The notes beneath the pieces are model-generated. The model did not search any database. It saw only the letters and a list, made by a program, of their open reading frames with translations, and was not told the DNA's origin. A stretch of DNA of 64,000 nt, from positions 1 to 64,000 of the forward strand of contig NW_023503329.1 in the NCBI RefSeq assembly GCF_014529535.1, written 5' to 3'. The DNA is from Bradysia coprophila (taxonomy: Eukaryota > Arthropoda > Insecta > Diptera > Sciaridae). Below, one piece after another: positions 24,201 to 35,865 of this stretch. The translations under genes were made by a program, and so were the position numbers. Position 1 is the first letter of the stretch. Each line of letters begins with the position of its first letter.

Positions 24201-27200
24201 AAAGAAATTTGTTTTAATGAAACACATAACTTGTGATAAGCAACTAAACAGAGTGCCGCGCACGCTTTTTGAAAATGGAAATGTGGGCATGGAAATAATT
24301 TTTTCTTCTCTGTAACTGAGTCAAAATTTCCCGGTAACCAAAAACGTAACACGTACATTTATGTTACATTTTCGATTTACCATAGGACTTCCTGTATCAT
24401 TTCGTATAAGGAATATTGGCGAAAATATTTCGCGATAACCAGGCTACCAGGATATCGCATTATTTCCATGCTAGTGGAAATGGTTAGGTAAATCTCCGGC
24501 ATTCTGGAAAATTTTATACAAAGCGAAATGTGGAATTTTGGGCATTTTGGACGCCTTAGACTTTTGCTTTTTCGATTCTGAGCCTGAGTATTATTTTGGA
24601 AGGGCTTTAGTCAGGCCTCTCACTCTAAATTTGGACTCCTTATTAAGGAATTAAGGAGGTTTTAGCACAAAAATAAGGAGAAATAAGGAAATTGTTAGTT
24701 GAAATTAAAGAAAAAAGAGGAGAAATTTTTCGATAAAAATCGAAATTATTCTAAGATACAGCAATTAACATCGGAAGTCCGCATCAACTTTAAAATAAAA
24801 CGCATTATTGTTTATTTTGACGTATCGTTTTTGTAAAAATGTATCGTAAAATTCACTTTTATCACGATGAAAATTTGAATATTTTGGGCGCGTTTAAGGC
24901 TTGAATTAGATTCTCAGCAAAGCTTAGCTTTACCAATTATCACTGTAAGTGCGCTTCAAAATTCAAAATAAAACGCTTAAACGCATCACTATTTATTTTG
25001 ACGTACTTATCGTTTTTGTAGAGTGGCAGTTTTTAATCAGTTTTCGATGCGACAAAATTTTTGAAATTTAAGACGTAATACTTACGGCGTGCATTCTTAC
25101 TTGACCACACCCTCAAGTTTAAAATCTTGCTGGATTAGATTTTGATCTCGTTAACAGCAAAAGCTGTTGTTTGTTATCCCGTTCGAATTTCGAAAAAATA
25201 ATAAATTGGTGACAGTATAAAAGTATAAATTTGAAAGAAGTAAATGTAAATAAGGCTAAAAACCTTCAATTGTTTGTAATAAGGACGCATGTTTGAGACA
25301 ATGTTAAGGGTGATTTACATGTAAAATCAAATAGTTCTACATAGTTCTACTCGAGACTCTCGAGCCGAGAGGCGGCGTGGAACCACAAAAATATATCCAG
25401 TCATGTTGGAACGATCATGAGCTACAACACCACCTTTTTATTAGAGTTCTTTGTGATAAATAAACAAAATTGTTGTTTTTGCCGCGCAGCGATTTTTCTT
25501 TCTTAATTTTGATTTCCGTCGATGAAATTTGCGAAAAATAAGGAAAATAAGGATTTTTTAATAAAATAAGGAGGAATAAGGAGGTTTTTATAAAAATAAG
25601 GAAAAATAAGGAAATAAGGAGGTGTGAGAGGCCTGGCTTTAGTAGCTCGAATTCGTTAAGAGGTATCGATGCTTTGCTGAAAAGCATACATTTGGGCGTT
25701 TTTTCAAAACTGGATTTTAATTTACTTTTGATGATATCTTTCCACCAGAATCCTTTTTCAAAGGATCGTGGTCTTTAACGAATGTGTTAGCTTTCAACAG
25801 AAAATAGATTTGGTTGCAGCAGTTTGACCAGCTCTGAGGAAACTGAGCTGCTCAGCAGTTTATGAAAATTTCGTTAAACTGTTGAGAGCTGGTTAAACGA
25901 CTGAAACCGAAACGGTTCAAAATTTTTATTTAAAGCTGAACGAGCCTTATCATAACTTTTTAATTTTGGTGGGTTTCGTTTGTTTCTTTCGTTTTATTTG
26001 TTCCACACGTATTCCACCACACAGAAATAGCGCTTGTCTTTACGTTTCTTCAATTCCACACGTACTTGTGAGAGAAACGACTCTTTTTACGCTTCTTTTC
26101 TTGACAACATGTGGTTCAATCTGGAGCGATTAAAACTTTTAAGAGTGATATCGCCAAATCTTCAGGTGATTGGGAAACAAGCGGTCTCCGATTTTAATGA
26201 GTGATAGCTCGTTGGATTCGTCTTTCAATTCTAGGAAACACGTGTCTTTCACTTTTTCTTAAAAAAATTTGTTTTCTGTGAAAAGCGCTCAAAAGTGAAA
26301 ACCGTTCCAGACGCTGTTCTGGCAGTTGGGCCCTCAGACAGAAGGAAAAAATCTACATTTTGGCACCAACTTTTTTTTCAGGACTTCTGTAGGCTTGCAG
26401 CCCAAAAGTACTGGGTTCATTTAAATGTGCAACGATAGTGGATGAGGCCAGCTACAACACCCCATACTCAGCTCCGTGGTACATTGAAGCTGCAGAAAAG
26501 GCGGACTCTCCGAACATTCACTATATTTCTAGTCATAACTCTAGTGGATCAACTAGCACCAAGCGGTGCGTATACTCCACCTGTAGGTCTCTTCAAGGCC
26601 GACAATCGTACAACATTACAACAATTTAAAATAATTTTTTCTTGAGTTATTGCCGAAAAACTGTTTTCACTTTTGAGCGCTTTTCAAAGAAAACAATTTT
26701 TTAAAGAAAAAGTGAAAGACACGTGTTTCCTAGAATTGAAAGACGAATCCAACGAGCTATCACTCATTAAAATCGGAGACCGCTTGTTTCCAAAGTTAAA
26801 AAAATCATCTGAAGATTTGGCGATATCACTCTTAAACGCTAACCAGGTAAAAACGTTTGATGAGGTCCGTTTAACACATTTATGGTCGTTAATGCGATTG
26901 TACATTTTTCAGAAAGGATTCTGATGAAAAGATATCAAAAATGAAATATGAGGCTACAATAGGCTAAGCATCGAAAAAACAGAGAAATCGACATTTTTTT
27001 TGGACCATACTCTATTCTAACCTAAGCGATGCTTTCACTATAAATACAAAAAATCTTTAGGGGTCGGAATAAAATTTCCTTTTTGTAATAGAAATGCATC
27101 TCCAGTACTTCTCAGCTTTTTTTTAGAATTTTAATTCTGAAAAATTCGGAAAAAAGTTCCGAAAAATTCTTTTAACAAAAATCCGAATTTTTTAGGAATT

Positions 27201-28365
27201 TTTCTGATATTTTCCGAATTAAAATTCCCATTTGGAACATGCAACCCTTTTTTTAGGAAAACATTATAACAAAAAAATGGATTATTTGCAGAGCTACAAT
27301 GTCTGTTAACGTAAATGAATGACCCCAACCTTTGAAGCTTCACTCACAATTTCCTTTTAGTCCAGAAGTTCTAAATAAAATCCTCAACAATTTCCTCATA
27401 CGTGTGACACGAATTTGTTAACCTAGTTGGTTGCTAACCCTTCCTTCAGGTACAATTTGATTAAAAAAAAAAAAATGGCAACCCGATAGTCAAACAAACT
27501 TTCCTTTTGCCAGATAATTTTCTAAATTCAGAAATCGAATAAAATCTTAGAAAACGCCTGCAGCCTGAGTATGTAAACTGATGCCAGACCTCAGCACTTC
27601 AACAAAATAGCTGATTCAGTTGTAACTATATGCAGCTTGCATTGTGTTTTGTTAGATCTATGACTAATGTCGGTGTGTATATGCACTGCACATCTACTAT
27701 GAGTCAAAATTTACCAAAATGCAAAGTTCAACGATTTTTATTTTGCAGTGTCGTCACGGTTTGGCAATGTGATAATTTTAGAGATGCAGAATGCACATCG
27801 ATGAACATTGTCGGCTCGTTATCTCTCGTTATCACTAAATTCTCATTTTTTTTTGTTTACTTAGCTGCATCAACGACCATATAATCGTTTAAATTAATAA
27901 CAACAAAAGAGCGAAGATGATAAACGGCTGTTGAAAGCACACTGGTGTCGTTGCAATTTTGTTATTTTTTTTCATGGAAATCGTGCAATGGTTCAGTGAG
28001 AAATAAACATTTTCGATTCGGTTATCGTTTCCTTATCCGTATCGCATGCCTTTCACAAGAAACGCTACTTACATTCGTCAATTGTCCCCATCCTACTGGC
28101 CAGAATGTTCTATTGCCCCAGGGATCATTTGGATACGGATCGATCGGTGTTCGGTCACCATGTCGGAATAGCTGGGGAGAAATGAATCATTTGCAGTCAA
28201 TATCAATTTCCATAACAGAGTCGAACAGTGCGCTCAAACTGCAACACTAACCACATGGACGAATATAAGTTTGCCATTCTCATCGACATTGTTGCTGCTC
28301 TGGTCACCGTGCACCAAATATTTGCACAATATAATCGCTACGAGCCACGATTTTATCAAAATCAT
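21243..28365 (-). CDS. Histidine acid phosphatase 1, membrane-anchored (lysosomal/prostatic type)
   Basis: Hydrolyses phosphate monoesters at acid pH, in the secretory/lysosomal lumen or at the cell surface. Six exons: 28365-28252, 28171-28073, 23042-22600, 22533-22287, 22222-21967 and 21361-21243, giving 425 aa, the usual length of lysosomal acid phosphatase. There is a signal peptide (MILIKSWLVAIILCKYLVHG). The catalytic RHGDRTP lies at residues 41-47, where His42 forms the phospho-intermediate. The second active-site motif AHD is near residue 286 (WIYSAHDTTVANLL). The last exon encodes a membrane helix (FLIGGCILLLLVLSVIAILT) and a short basic tail, as in type I anchored lysosomal acid phosphatases. 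Intron 2 is about 5 kb and holds a hAT-like element and a large inverted repeat. A tandem paralogue lies at 31158-35865. Confidence 0.93.
24612..25635. mobile_element. Non-autonomous hAT-like DNA transposon
   Basis: The termini are the inverted pair CAGGCCTCTCAC / GTGAGAGGCCTG. A perfect 8-bp target duplication GCTTTAGT flanks it (24604-24611 and 25636-25643), which is diagnostic of the hAT class. Both ends are followed by AAGGAGGT/ATAAGGA-rich subterminal repeats. Two internal copies of a block with TATTTTGACGTA and TATCGTTTTTGTA lie at about 24796 and 24964. There is no transposase ORF in the 1024 bp. It lies in intron 2 of acid phosphatase 1. Confidence 0.92.
25722..26945. mobile_element. 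Large intronic inverted repeat (foldback-like)
   Basis: Inner arms at about 26139-26307 and 26659-26838 are near-perfect reverse complements, for example AAGAGTGATATCGCCAAATC against GATTTGGCGATATCACTCTT. They are separated by about 350 bp. Outer arms at about 25722-25790 and 26880-26945 also pair (GATATCTTTCCACCAGAATCC with GGATTCTGATGAAAAGATATC). The right arm contains an 83-codon plus-strand ORF (26673-26924), which may be a relic or chance. Related outer-arm sequence recurs at about 40840-40995 and 41150-41305. Confidence 0.8.
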
Positions 28366-28757
28366 TGTGAACGGTCAAATGAATTCACTTATTTTTACTC
28401 AACACATTACGCGTAGGTTTGCACACAGGACCACAAACAGTTACTGGAGCGACTGCAATAATAAATCACTGAAAATCAACAGTGACTGAAATACCAGACC
28501 AGCTGTTTTACAGTTCTGATCGAAAATTTATTGAAAAACAGATAAGTGAAATAACACACTAACACAGAGACACATACGGTGAAGTCTCCAAATTGTAGAG
28601 ATGCCCAGCTGACATATTCAGTGGAAAAAAAATCTCACATTTAACAGGGTAACTCTACTTGACCTGTGCTTCGAACGTTCTTTTTGCGCCTGACGATCAT
28701 AATTCGACGCTTTTCGTCATGTGCGTTTTTTCGGTACTGCTCACACCAAGATGGCCA

Positions 28758-28818
28758 CGTCCGAAAAAGTAACTTTTACGGCCGTTGATTGCGTCCGTAA
28801 AAGTAACTTTTTCGGACG
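28758..28818. repeat. Perfect 24-bp-arm hairpin
   Basis: The arms 28758-28781 and 28795-28818 are exact reverse complements (CGTCCGAAAAAGTAACTTTT and onward) with a 13-bp loop. The hairpin lies between acid phosphatase 1 and TRAPPC6B. It may be the core of a small MITE. I found no second copy in the window. Confidence 0.75.
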
Positions 28819-29305
28819 CAAAAGATGATTCTTAGAATTTCAAAGTAATTTCAACGTTTATTCTCGCAAATTATAATAGAGCGTACACAAAGTCAAGCAT
28901 TTTGTTTACTTTTGGTAAATATTTATCGCAGAAGATGTGGACGCATCACTTACATCAACTGAACTGACTGTTGATGTGGGTCGGATACCCAGGATATGTC
29001 CTGCAATTTTTCGTTTGTTGTTGATCGATGTCTCGATATATTTCTCGGCCATGCTTTCGTTCATCCAACCGCAATGTCACTTAAACCAGCGCCGGAGTCA
29101 GCCATTAGCGCCATTAGACTTGATAAAATTCAATTCTATAAGCAATTCTCAGCTAGAGTGGAGAGATAACTGTCTTACCAGTTGCACCCTGTGCGACTGT
29201 TGTGTTTACGAACAGAGCTGTCAATATTTTATTTTGGTGGTGCTAGTCTGTGTAATGTTGGACGAAGCGATTGGAAAAGAATTGTAAGATTAAATAGCAG
29301 ATATT

Positions 29306-30063
29306 ATGTTGGTGGAGACGGTTTTCGAATTGTTACATTCAGAATTGGTGGCATACACCACAGAGAACAAGGTAATAAACCGTTGTTGCTATGTAACGGC
29401 CGATCAATCATTCCATTCAGTGTCGTCTTTATCTTTGAATCTGACTTTTTTTTTCGCCCTCAGTTTTATAATTTCCGATCTGATGACCTTTTCTTATACT
29501 GTAAAATGATCTGCATGTTTCATTGACGGTGGGAGCCGCCTTCTAATTCTAATTCTTAATCAATTGATCCAGGAAAATGACTTGTCCACACTCGAATATT
29601 TGGGCTATTCAACTGGTTATCGTCTGATAGAAAGATTGACCCGCGAATATCCCCGCTTCAAAGACGAACTGGACACGATGAAATTCATTTGTACGGATTT
29701 TTGGACATCCATTTACAAGAAGCAAATCGACAATCTTCGTACGAATCATCAGGGCATTTATGTGCTTCAGGACAATTCATTTCGATTTCTCAACAATTTG
29801 TCGAACGGATCACAATATTTGGAATATGCACCCAAGGTAAGGTGGCACTGGCGATTTTTTTCTTTTTTACTTTTTGTTGCCTTCGGGTGGAAATTCGACA
29901 TAGGTTTGACTCAATGTGTTCCACGTTTCCTTCGCAGTTTGTCGCATTCACGTGCGGTCTGGTGAGAGGCAGTCTGGCCAATTTAGGAATAAACAGTACG
30001 GTCACAGCAGAGGTACATTCCATGCCAACATGTAAATTTCATATACAAGTCAATCGAACATAA
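29306..30063 (+). CDS. TRAPPC6B: Trafficking protein particle complex subunit 6B
   Basis: Core TRAPP subunit (Trs33 family), a scaffold that binds TRAPPC3. Exons are 29306-29371, 29573-29836 and 29938-30063, giving 151 aa (human 158). The start gives the family N-terminus MLVETVFELLHSELV. The second exon carries LEYLGYSTGYRLIERLT, FKDELDTMKFICTDFW and KKQIDNLRTNHQGIYVLQDN, which is nearly identical to vertebrate TRAPPC6B. The last exon carries FVAFTCGLVRGSLANLGINS and VTAEVHSMPTCKF. It lies on the opposite strand between two acid phosphatase paralogues. It is the second TRAPP subunit gene in this window. Confidence 0.96.
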
Positions 30064-30268
30064 AGTCGAGATTTTTGGGAAACAGAAAAAGATTTTTTAT
30101 TTCATTTTGTATGCAACGCAACACAGCAAATTATATGACGGCTCAACCATGCAACCATTTAGATGGGTCCACTAATTTAGTACATAAACTGCTTCAACAA
30201 TACCGACAGGGCGATGATTTGCAGAATGAATTTGGAAGCTGAAACAAGAGCATTAGCATTAGATTTAC

Positions 30269-30470
30269 CACGGCAGAGTAAAATAAACCAGGCAGGAGCG
30301 GTTAATTTTCGAAACGTCAAATAAGGGACCTAATACATGGGATGAAAATGAACTCAAATGAGTACTGACATAAATTGGAAAATTTTATTCGCAAAATATC
30401 AAGGGCTACTAGATTATTCAGGTCCCTAGTCAAAAAAGCGCTCCTGCCTGGTTAACTTTACTCTGTCGTG
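30269..30470. mobile_element. MITE family B copy 1 (202 bp)
   Basis: The termini are CACGGCAGAGTAAAATAAAC and the complement of CACGACAGAGTAAAGTTAAC, with CCAGGCAGGAGCG continuing inward on both sides. The direct flank repeat GATTTAC lies at 30262-30268 and 30471-30477. The shortest reading of the duplication is ATTTA if the terminal C is counted to the element. A second copy with well over 90 % matching interior lies at 51388-51578. Confidence 0.87.
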
Positions 30471-30636
30471 GATTTACTCAATTTGACGAGACACTGTACG
30501 CTCAGGGCCTAATTTAATTCAAAATTGTTCAAAAATGATGTGTCAGGTGGGCCAACACTAATTAACGCCTTTCTAGATGAAATGTTCTTCTTTTAAATTT
30601 TCAGAAATATTTCTCTAAAAATCGAGATACAGAGGT

Positions 30637-30826
30637 CGTCAGTGAAATGTATGCATGGTTTTACTGCAGCTGTTTTTCAGCTGGTCCACTCATGCAAGCA
30701 AAACTGCTCATTTATACGGTTTCATCACTACCACGCCCAATTATTTCACTCGTATAGAGACGTAAAGCACTTTTGATTGTATGAGTGGACCAGCTGAAGC
30801 AAATTCATGCATAAATTTCACTGACG
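30637..30826. mobile_element. MITE family A copy 2 (190 bp)
   Basis: The inverted ends are CGTCAGTGAAATKTATGCAT. Inside both ends lies CAGCTGGTCCACTCAT, the block shared with copies 1 and 3 of the family. There is no ORF. A target duplication is not clear. Confidence 0.82.
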
Positions 30827-31157
30827 TCGACTGTATCCTCTTTGATTTCTAGTGAAACTATATCGTCGGAATATCCCTACCTTATCTGCTCACGCAGAGT
30901 TTGCAGATCTTGTAAGTTTTTACACACTTTCATTATACGATCAAGCGTCAGATGGTGCCTTATTCATAGCCCACTTAATTGATTTACTTTCCCCCCATTG
31001 TTATCATCATCACTACCACTCGTTTTTTCGATTCAATATTCCAGCAGATTCGCAAAAGAGCCTGTCACTTGTAAAATGATCCAACTCGACAAGATATTCC
31101 TTGCGAGTTTGACACATTTCAAACAACAGTTCGAAATCCCATGGACGAAACTTTCAG

Positions 31158-34100
31158 TTACCATTCGTCTCCCCCTTCCAAATAATTACCATTTTTGCCA
31201 GCATTGGACCGTTCGTTTTCTGGCACCATGCACTCTTCTTCAAACGATTTCGTCGGCAGAACATTTTTGTATAAAACATAGAAATCGGCCAACGGGCAGG
31301 ACAGACCACAATTCGGTATGCGAAGTGGTACGGCCGCTGCTGATGCATCTTTCCAAAATATTTCGATGTGCGGAACATTGTTAATGTTGCGCATTTCGAA
31401 CAGAACGCAAGTGGAAACATTCGGTACAGTCTGTAAGTGTAATAGAGAATATCCAAAAATTAGCTGCTAAAATGTACAAGAATCATCCACTCAAACCTCT
31501 AAAATACCAAGTGAATTCAACAATCGAATTATTGTACTATCATGACCACTGTACACCCAGAGTTTTCTATCCGGTTCCAGTAACGATTTCGATTTATTTG
31601 TGAATCGGTCAAGAATGTCTTTCAGCAAAAATCCGCCCTTGATTTTTGCCATAAATTGAGTGCTAGTGTCTAGACGGAACGTTTTAAGAAACGTTTCTTC
31701 CAGGTTGTCGTATAAATCACCACCACGGAGCACTCTCTTCGTCCAATCGGGCAAACTGTAATCAAATGATGAAAACGAATGATGAAAACGAATTATGAAA
31801 AGTCATATAGGGTAAAGAGATCAGTTACGAGCCACACGCTGCCAGTTACGAGCACTGAACGAGAAAATCAAGTCACACAAATGAGGGTGTTTAAAGGACA
31901 AAAAAAGCTAGTGGCTCGCAAATAAAATGAAGGAAGCTCTCATAACTGACCGGTTTACCCTATGCATTGATTTTGGATATAAATTGAATGTTTCTACTTG
32001 AACCAATTCTTAATCGAGCCGATTTCAAATTTCAATTAATAATTCGTTGAACCTAACTGATGATCTAATTATGCCATGCCATTATGCAAACGAATTCGTT
32101 TTTAATAAATAAAGCAAAAAAAAAACTTTTCAAAGAATAACGATTTCATAACAAAGGGCTTATGAACTCGGCTTATGAACTCAAACAGCTCAATTTAATA
32201 TAACTCCAGACAAATTACGAAACATACCAGTAAGGTGTAGAAGCCTTTTAGCATCCAGTTTTCTGAATATATAGGCTCATGCTATGCATGAAAATGAACC
32301 GATTATAAATTAGCGAAATGGAATGTGAAAATCAATGACAAATGAGAATATGGGAAAACAATTTTCGGAAAATTCGTTCTGTGCATTGGTAAATAGGGAT
32401 TGTAGAGTGCACCAGCTTTTTCATAAATAAAATGTTTGAGTCTGAGAGTCTGCGTATATAGTAGTCATTCAAGTATTCGACCAAATGAAAACTTTGCGCC
32501 AGTATAGTCCGTAATTTTGTTACAAAACAAGTGTGCCAGCATCGATGTACACATCCACTGACAAAAAAAGAGTTGAAAATTTTACCCGTAGCAGGTAATT
32601 TTGTCTCCGGGTGATGTAGATTGCCTTGGCGACAAAGTTACCTGCTACAGGTAAAATTTGCAACTATTTTTTGTCAAGGTTGGATACTTTTCGACACTAC
32701 TGCTTGCATAATGCTAAATATCCGGATCTAAGGATCCAAAATCGGTAACCTTTTTTTGGTAAAATCTTGCGGCCACAATAAGTCGAGTATTACCGGCTGA
32801 TTTTAACTAATGTTATGTTGCTCGATGCATCTTAAGGTCAAGGATAAATTCTATTAAAAATTACTGCATTTCTGTTAAGGCTGGTTACTCAATTCAATGT
32901 TATGAAATCTTTACACCTCGACAAGTCGAGTATCTACCGGAGAGTTGCGGGAAACGGTTATATTTGGAAATTTCTTTGTGTTCGATTTATTAGGCTTACA
33001 AAATTTAGAAATTCTGGAATGAGAAGCCAAGGGACATGGCTCACCCCTATGGTGAGACCAACTAATTTCGTTAGCTGTTCTTCCTTTCCAAACTTACTAA
33101 AATGTTGGACGACACACTACTAATACACGAATTGTATGAGTAAAATTTAAATCCTATTTTTCATGGAACAAAAATATCGAGATACAAGAAATGACTGTGG
33201 CTACGTTCAATGTGTACCATACACTTTTCCATACACATATCGAATTCTTCATTCTCTCATAAAAGGACATCTAAGTAAAAGGAACTTTGTGTGAACACAA
33301 AATCCCAACTTTTATGAGACATTTTTTTTGGTGAAAACTTCAACCCAAAATTCTTTTTTAAAATAAACATCAAAGATGTCTGTATCAGACGAGCTTATTC
33401 GTGTAACGTAGATAACCGTGAACCGGAACTAGGTAGTTTATACAAAGTAAAAAAAATTCTTCGGATGTAATACGTTTGTTTTTGATTGAAGGCAACGCAC
33501 ATCAAGCATGAGTGGTATTCTAAATAGCAGTACTATACAGGACTGGACAGTGTATCAAACAAATGTTGGCAAATTGTAAAAATTTTTCATACAAAATAGT
33601 ATTCTATTTGGCAGGTGTCATTCGAAGCACTTTTGCTTGAAGTGCGTTGTTGAAGGCGTTCATGTCAAACATACAGGCATATTATACCACAGTATTTTAA
33701 TGATTAGCTGTGCTATGTGCAAACGAATTAGCTTCCATAGAGGAATAGTAGCAGAACCAAGAAACCAATTCCGTAAACTTTGGAAAGGTCACGCACATCG
33801 CAATTTTATTAGATACGTGGGATGATGTAAAAAAGTTTCACCAAATCATCAAGACGACGACAATCATCACGGGAGCATTATGAACAACAATTACAATTTT
33901 TTCATTTCCATTAAATTAGTACAAAAAACAAAAGTTGTAAAGTCTTTTAACAGACGTATTTTTAATAATGAGGGCCAGGGTGGCAGACAGAGCATGTCAG
34001 TTTTGTGTCAAGAATATTTTCCAGACATAAGATTTGGCCACAAACATTTGCATGATTTTGCATTATGACGTTATAATGAATGGTTCTCGTGCACAAAATT

Positions 34101-35865
34101 TGACTTATATTCGTGTATTGCTCGATATTTAATTATCGAAATGATATCAATTATAATTGAAAAATTGAAACCGAATTTGGAAGACATGTGAACATTCAAG
34201 GCAATTGCAGTCACATTTTTGTGCCGATGGTATTCATAGGTGGATTATTATAATTTGAACAAGGAACGATAAATGCCAAACAAACCTGATTACTTCAGAT
34301 ATGAATAGTCAACACAAGTTTTAAATGCAGAAACGGCACATGTCACATTAGCGAATTATGAGACAAATTGCATTTCTTTCAATGAAATTTCATTTTTTTT
34401 ATAATTCGCTAATGCGACATGTCTCATTTCTGTATACATCTATTCAATAGCTTATTACACATATCATACCTCTCAGCATTACGAGACAGTGGCGATACCG
34501 AATCACAATTTAGTAAATTAAAATACTAAATTGTGATTAGGTCACTGTATCGTAATGTTTGCATAACCAGAGTAATCCATTGTATTACAATTATAATACA
34601 TTGGAATACTCGTTATGCGAATATGGCAAAAGCAATTTACCTTTTGTTGTGAATACTTTCAATCCAGAGAGTGTCTCGAATAGGTACTGTGTCGGACATC
34701 TTTTCAACATTGTCGCCCGAATGCAAACTTAAGTAGTCGTACAGCTCTTTATGCTTCCGGTCAAATTCTTTGATTTCGTCCAATTGTAAAAAGGCATCGA
34801 AATGCTTACTAAAAGCAGCACACTTTGTGTTCGCATGGATCAAATTGTCAACTTTCCTTGGCGTTGTGTGCACGGTGAAGGGTGGATTCCATGGTAGATT
34901 GCTTGTCCAAAAATCCGGCGATGTTTCCGGCTTGTAAACACCGGTTAAAAAGGCCTGCGCACTCAATATCGTTCGGGTGATGTTAGACGATTGAACGTAG
35001 ATATCGTTTTCTGAATAGGTAGGGTCCAGAAAGTCTGCGTATCTGTCTCGTATGTATAGTCCCAATTCAAATTCTTGTTGTTTACCCAACTGGGATTCGA
35101 ATGGAATTATAATTTATGAGCTAAAAGTATCGAATTACGCGACTGTATAAATCTTACATTCGTCAATTGACCTGGCTCATGATCCCAGTTTTTTTGATCC
35201 TTCCACGGATCATTTTTGTAAAAACTTAACGGCGTTCGATCACCATGTCTAAAGAGCTTTTAAAAGAATTATCGTACGCTAGGCTATCACTGAAAATTAA
35301 TTGTGTTGTCTTGCGGCCAAAAAATGCGTCATTAGTAATGACTCATCACCGTGTCAACAAAAACCAGTTTTTCTTGTTTTCTGGCCACAAGACAACAAAG
35401 CACCGGTACTGCTCGCTGGGAAATTTTTTGAACATCGTGTGGGATATATTCCTCGGTTTCGGCTCAAAGTACAACCTTCCCACACGCCTCAACAAAAAAT
35501 GTCACAGCGAGACAGTAATGTACTATTATAAAGCAAGGGATAAAAAGTTGAAAAGTCCAGTTTTCGTGTGAAGTTGAGCCGAGGCGTAGCCGAGGTCAAC
35601 AATTACGCGAAAACATGACTTTTGATTTTTGTAATGGATTTTACATAATGTGAATTCCTAAGCCAATACTATTGTTTTCCCTAGTAATGTAATTTCCACT
35701 TTCGACACTAGGGAAATAAAAGGATGTAAAATTCTATTTCTTTCTTCTTACCAATTGTACAAACAGCAACTCTCCTCTTTCATCGGACGAATTTCTATTC
35801 GGCTGACCTGACACAGTATTGGCGGTCGAGTACAGTATAAATCCAAAAATAAAAAACAAAATCAT
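31158..35865 (-). CDS. Histidine acid phosphatase 2, predicted soluble paralogue
   Basis: Same enzyme family as the gene at 21243-28365. Five exons: 35865-35752, 35256-35158, 35089-34641, 31755-31497 and 31430-31158, giving 397 aa. The first two exons are the same length as in the paralogue (114 and 99 nt) and all phases agree, so the pair arose by duplication. There is a signal peptide MILFFIFGFILYSTANTVSG. The catalytic motifs are RHGDRTP at residues 41-47 and GHD in WVYSGHDSTIIRLL. The sixth, membrane-anchoring exon of gene 1 has no visible counterpart. Exon 5 reads through to a stop after YLEGGDEW, so the product should be lumenal or secreted. However, AATG|GTAATT at about 31196 could be a remnant of the old donor, so an undetected sixth exon cannot be excluded. 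The intron 31756-34640 is full of MITEs. Confidence 0.9.
31808..31963. mobile_element. MITE in acid phosphatase 2 intron
   Basis: The inverted ends are TAGGGTAAAGAGATCAGTTA and the complement of TAGGGTAAACCGGTCAGTTA, each continuing into CGAGCCAC or a related sequence. It is about 155 bp with no ORF. Confidence 0.75.
32571..32680. mobile_element. Small hairpin element
   Basis: Inverted arms contain TTTTACCTGTAGCAGGTAA with ACAAAAAATAGTTG outside, around a loop of about 35 bp. It lies in the same intron. The arms have a few mismatches. Confidence 0.7.
33494..33649. mobile_element. hAT-type MITE, family C copy 1 (156 bp)
   Basis: It begins AACGCACATCAAGCATGAGT and ends CTTTTGCTTGAAGTGCGTTG. 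A perfect 8-bp duplication TTGAAGGC flanks it (33486-33493 and 33650-33657). Other copies lie at 51806, 55445-55588 and 58779-58935. Confidence 0.9.
34332..34620. repeat. Three adjacent short palindromes
   Basis: At about 34332-34437 the inverted ends share ACATGTCNCATTAGCGAATTA; half-copies recur at about 41036 and 55690. At about 34494-34557 a hairpin has CACAATTTAGTA/TACTAAATTGTG. At about 34562-34620 a hairpin has GCATAACCAGAGTAATCC and its near-complement. All lie in the last 300 bp of the acid phosphatase 2 intron. Confidence 0.7.

Larger units (their letters stand above)
30064..31157. other. Spacer with two MITEs between TRAPPC6B and acid phosphatase 2
   Basis: The spacer contains the MITEs at 30269-30470 and 30637-30826. 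I see no gene here, and no clear transmembrane exon that would extend acid phosphatase 2. Confidence 0.6.

Noticed and set aside
26673-26924. 83-codon ORF in the right arm of the intronic inverted repeat
   Set aside because: It mostly follows the palindrome arm, the left arm holds its broken complement, and no domain is visible.
30064-31157. Possible sixth, membrane-anchor exon for acid phosphatase 2
   Set aside because: No acceptor followed by a hydrophobic in-frame exon was seen. It remains possible but is not supported.
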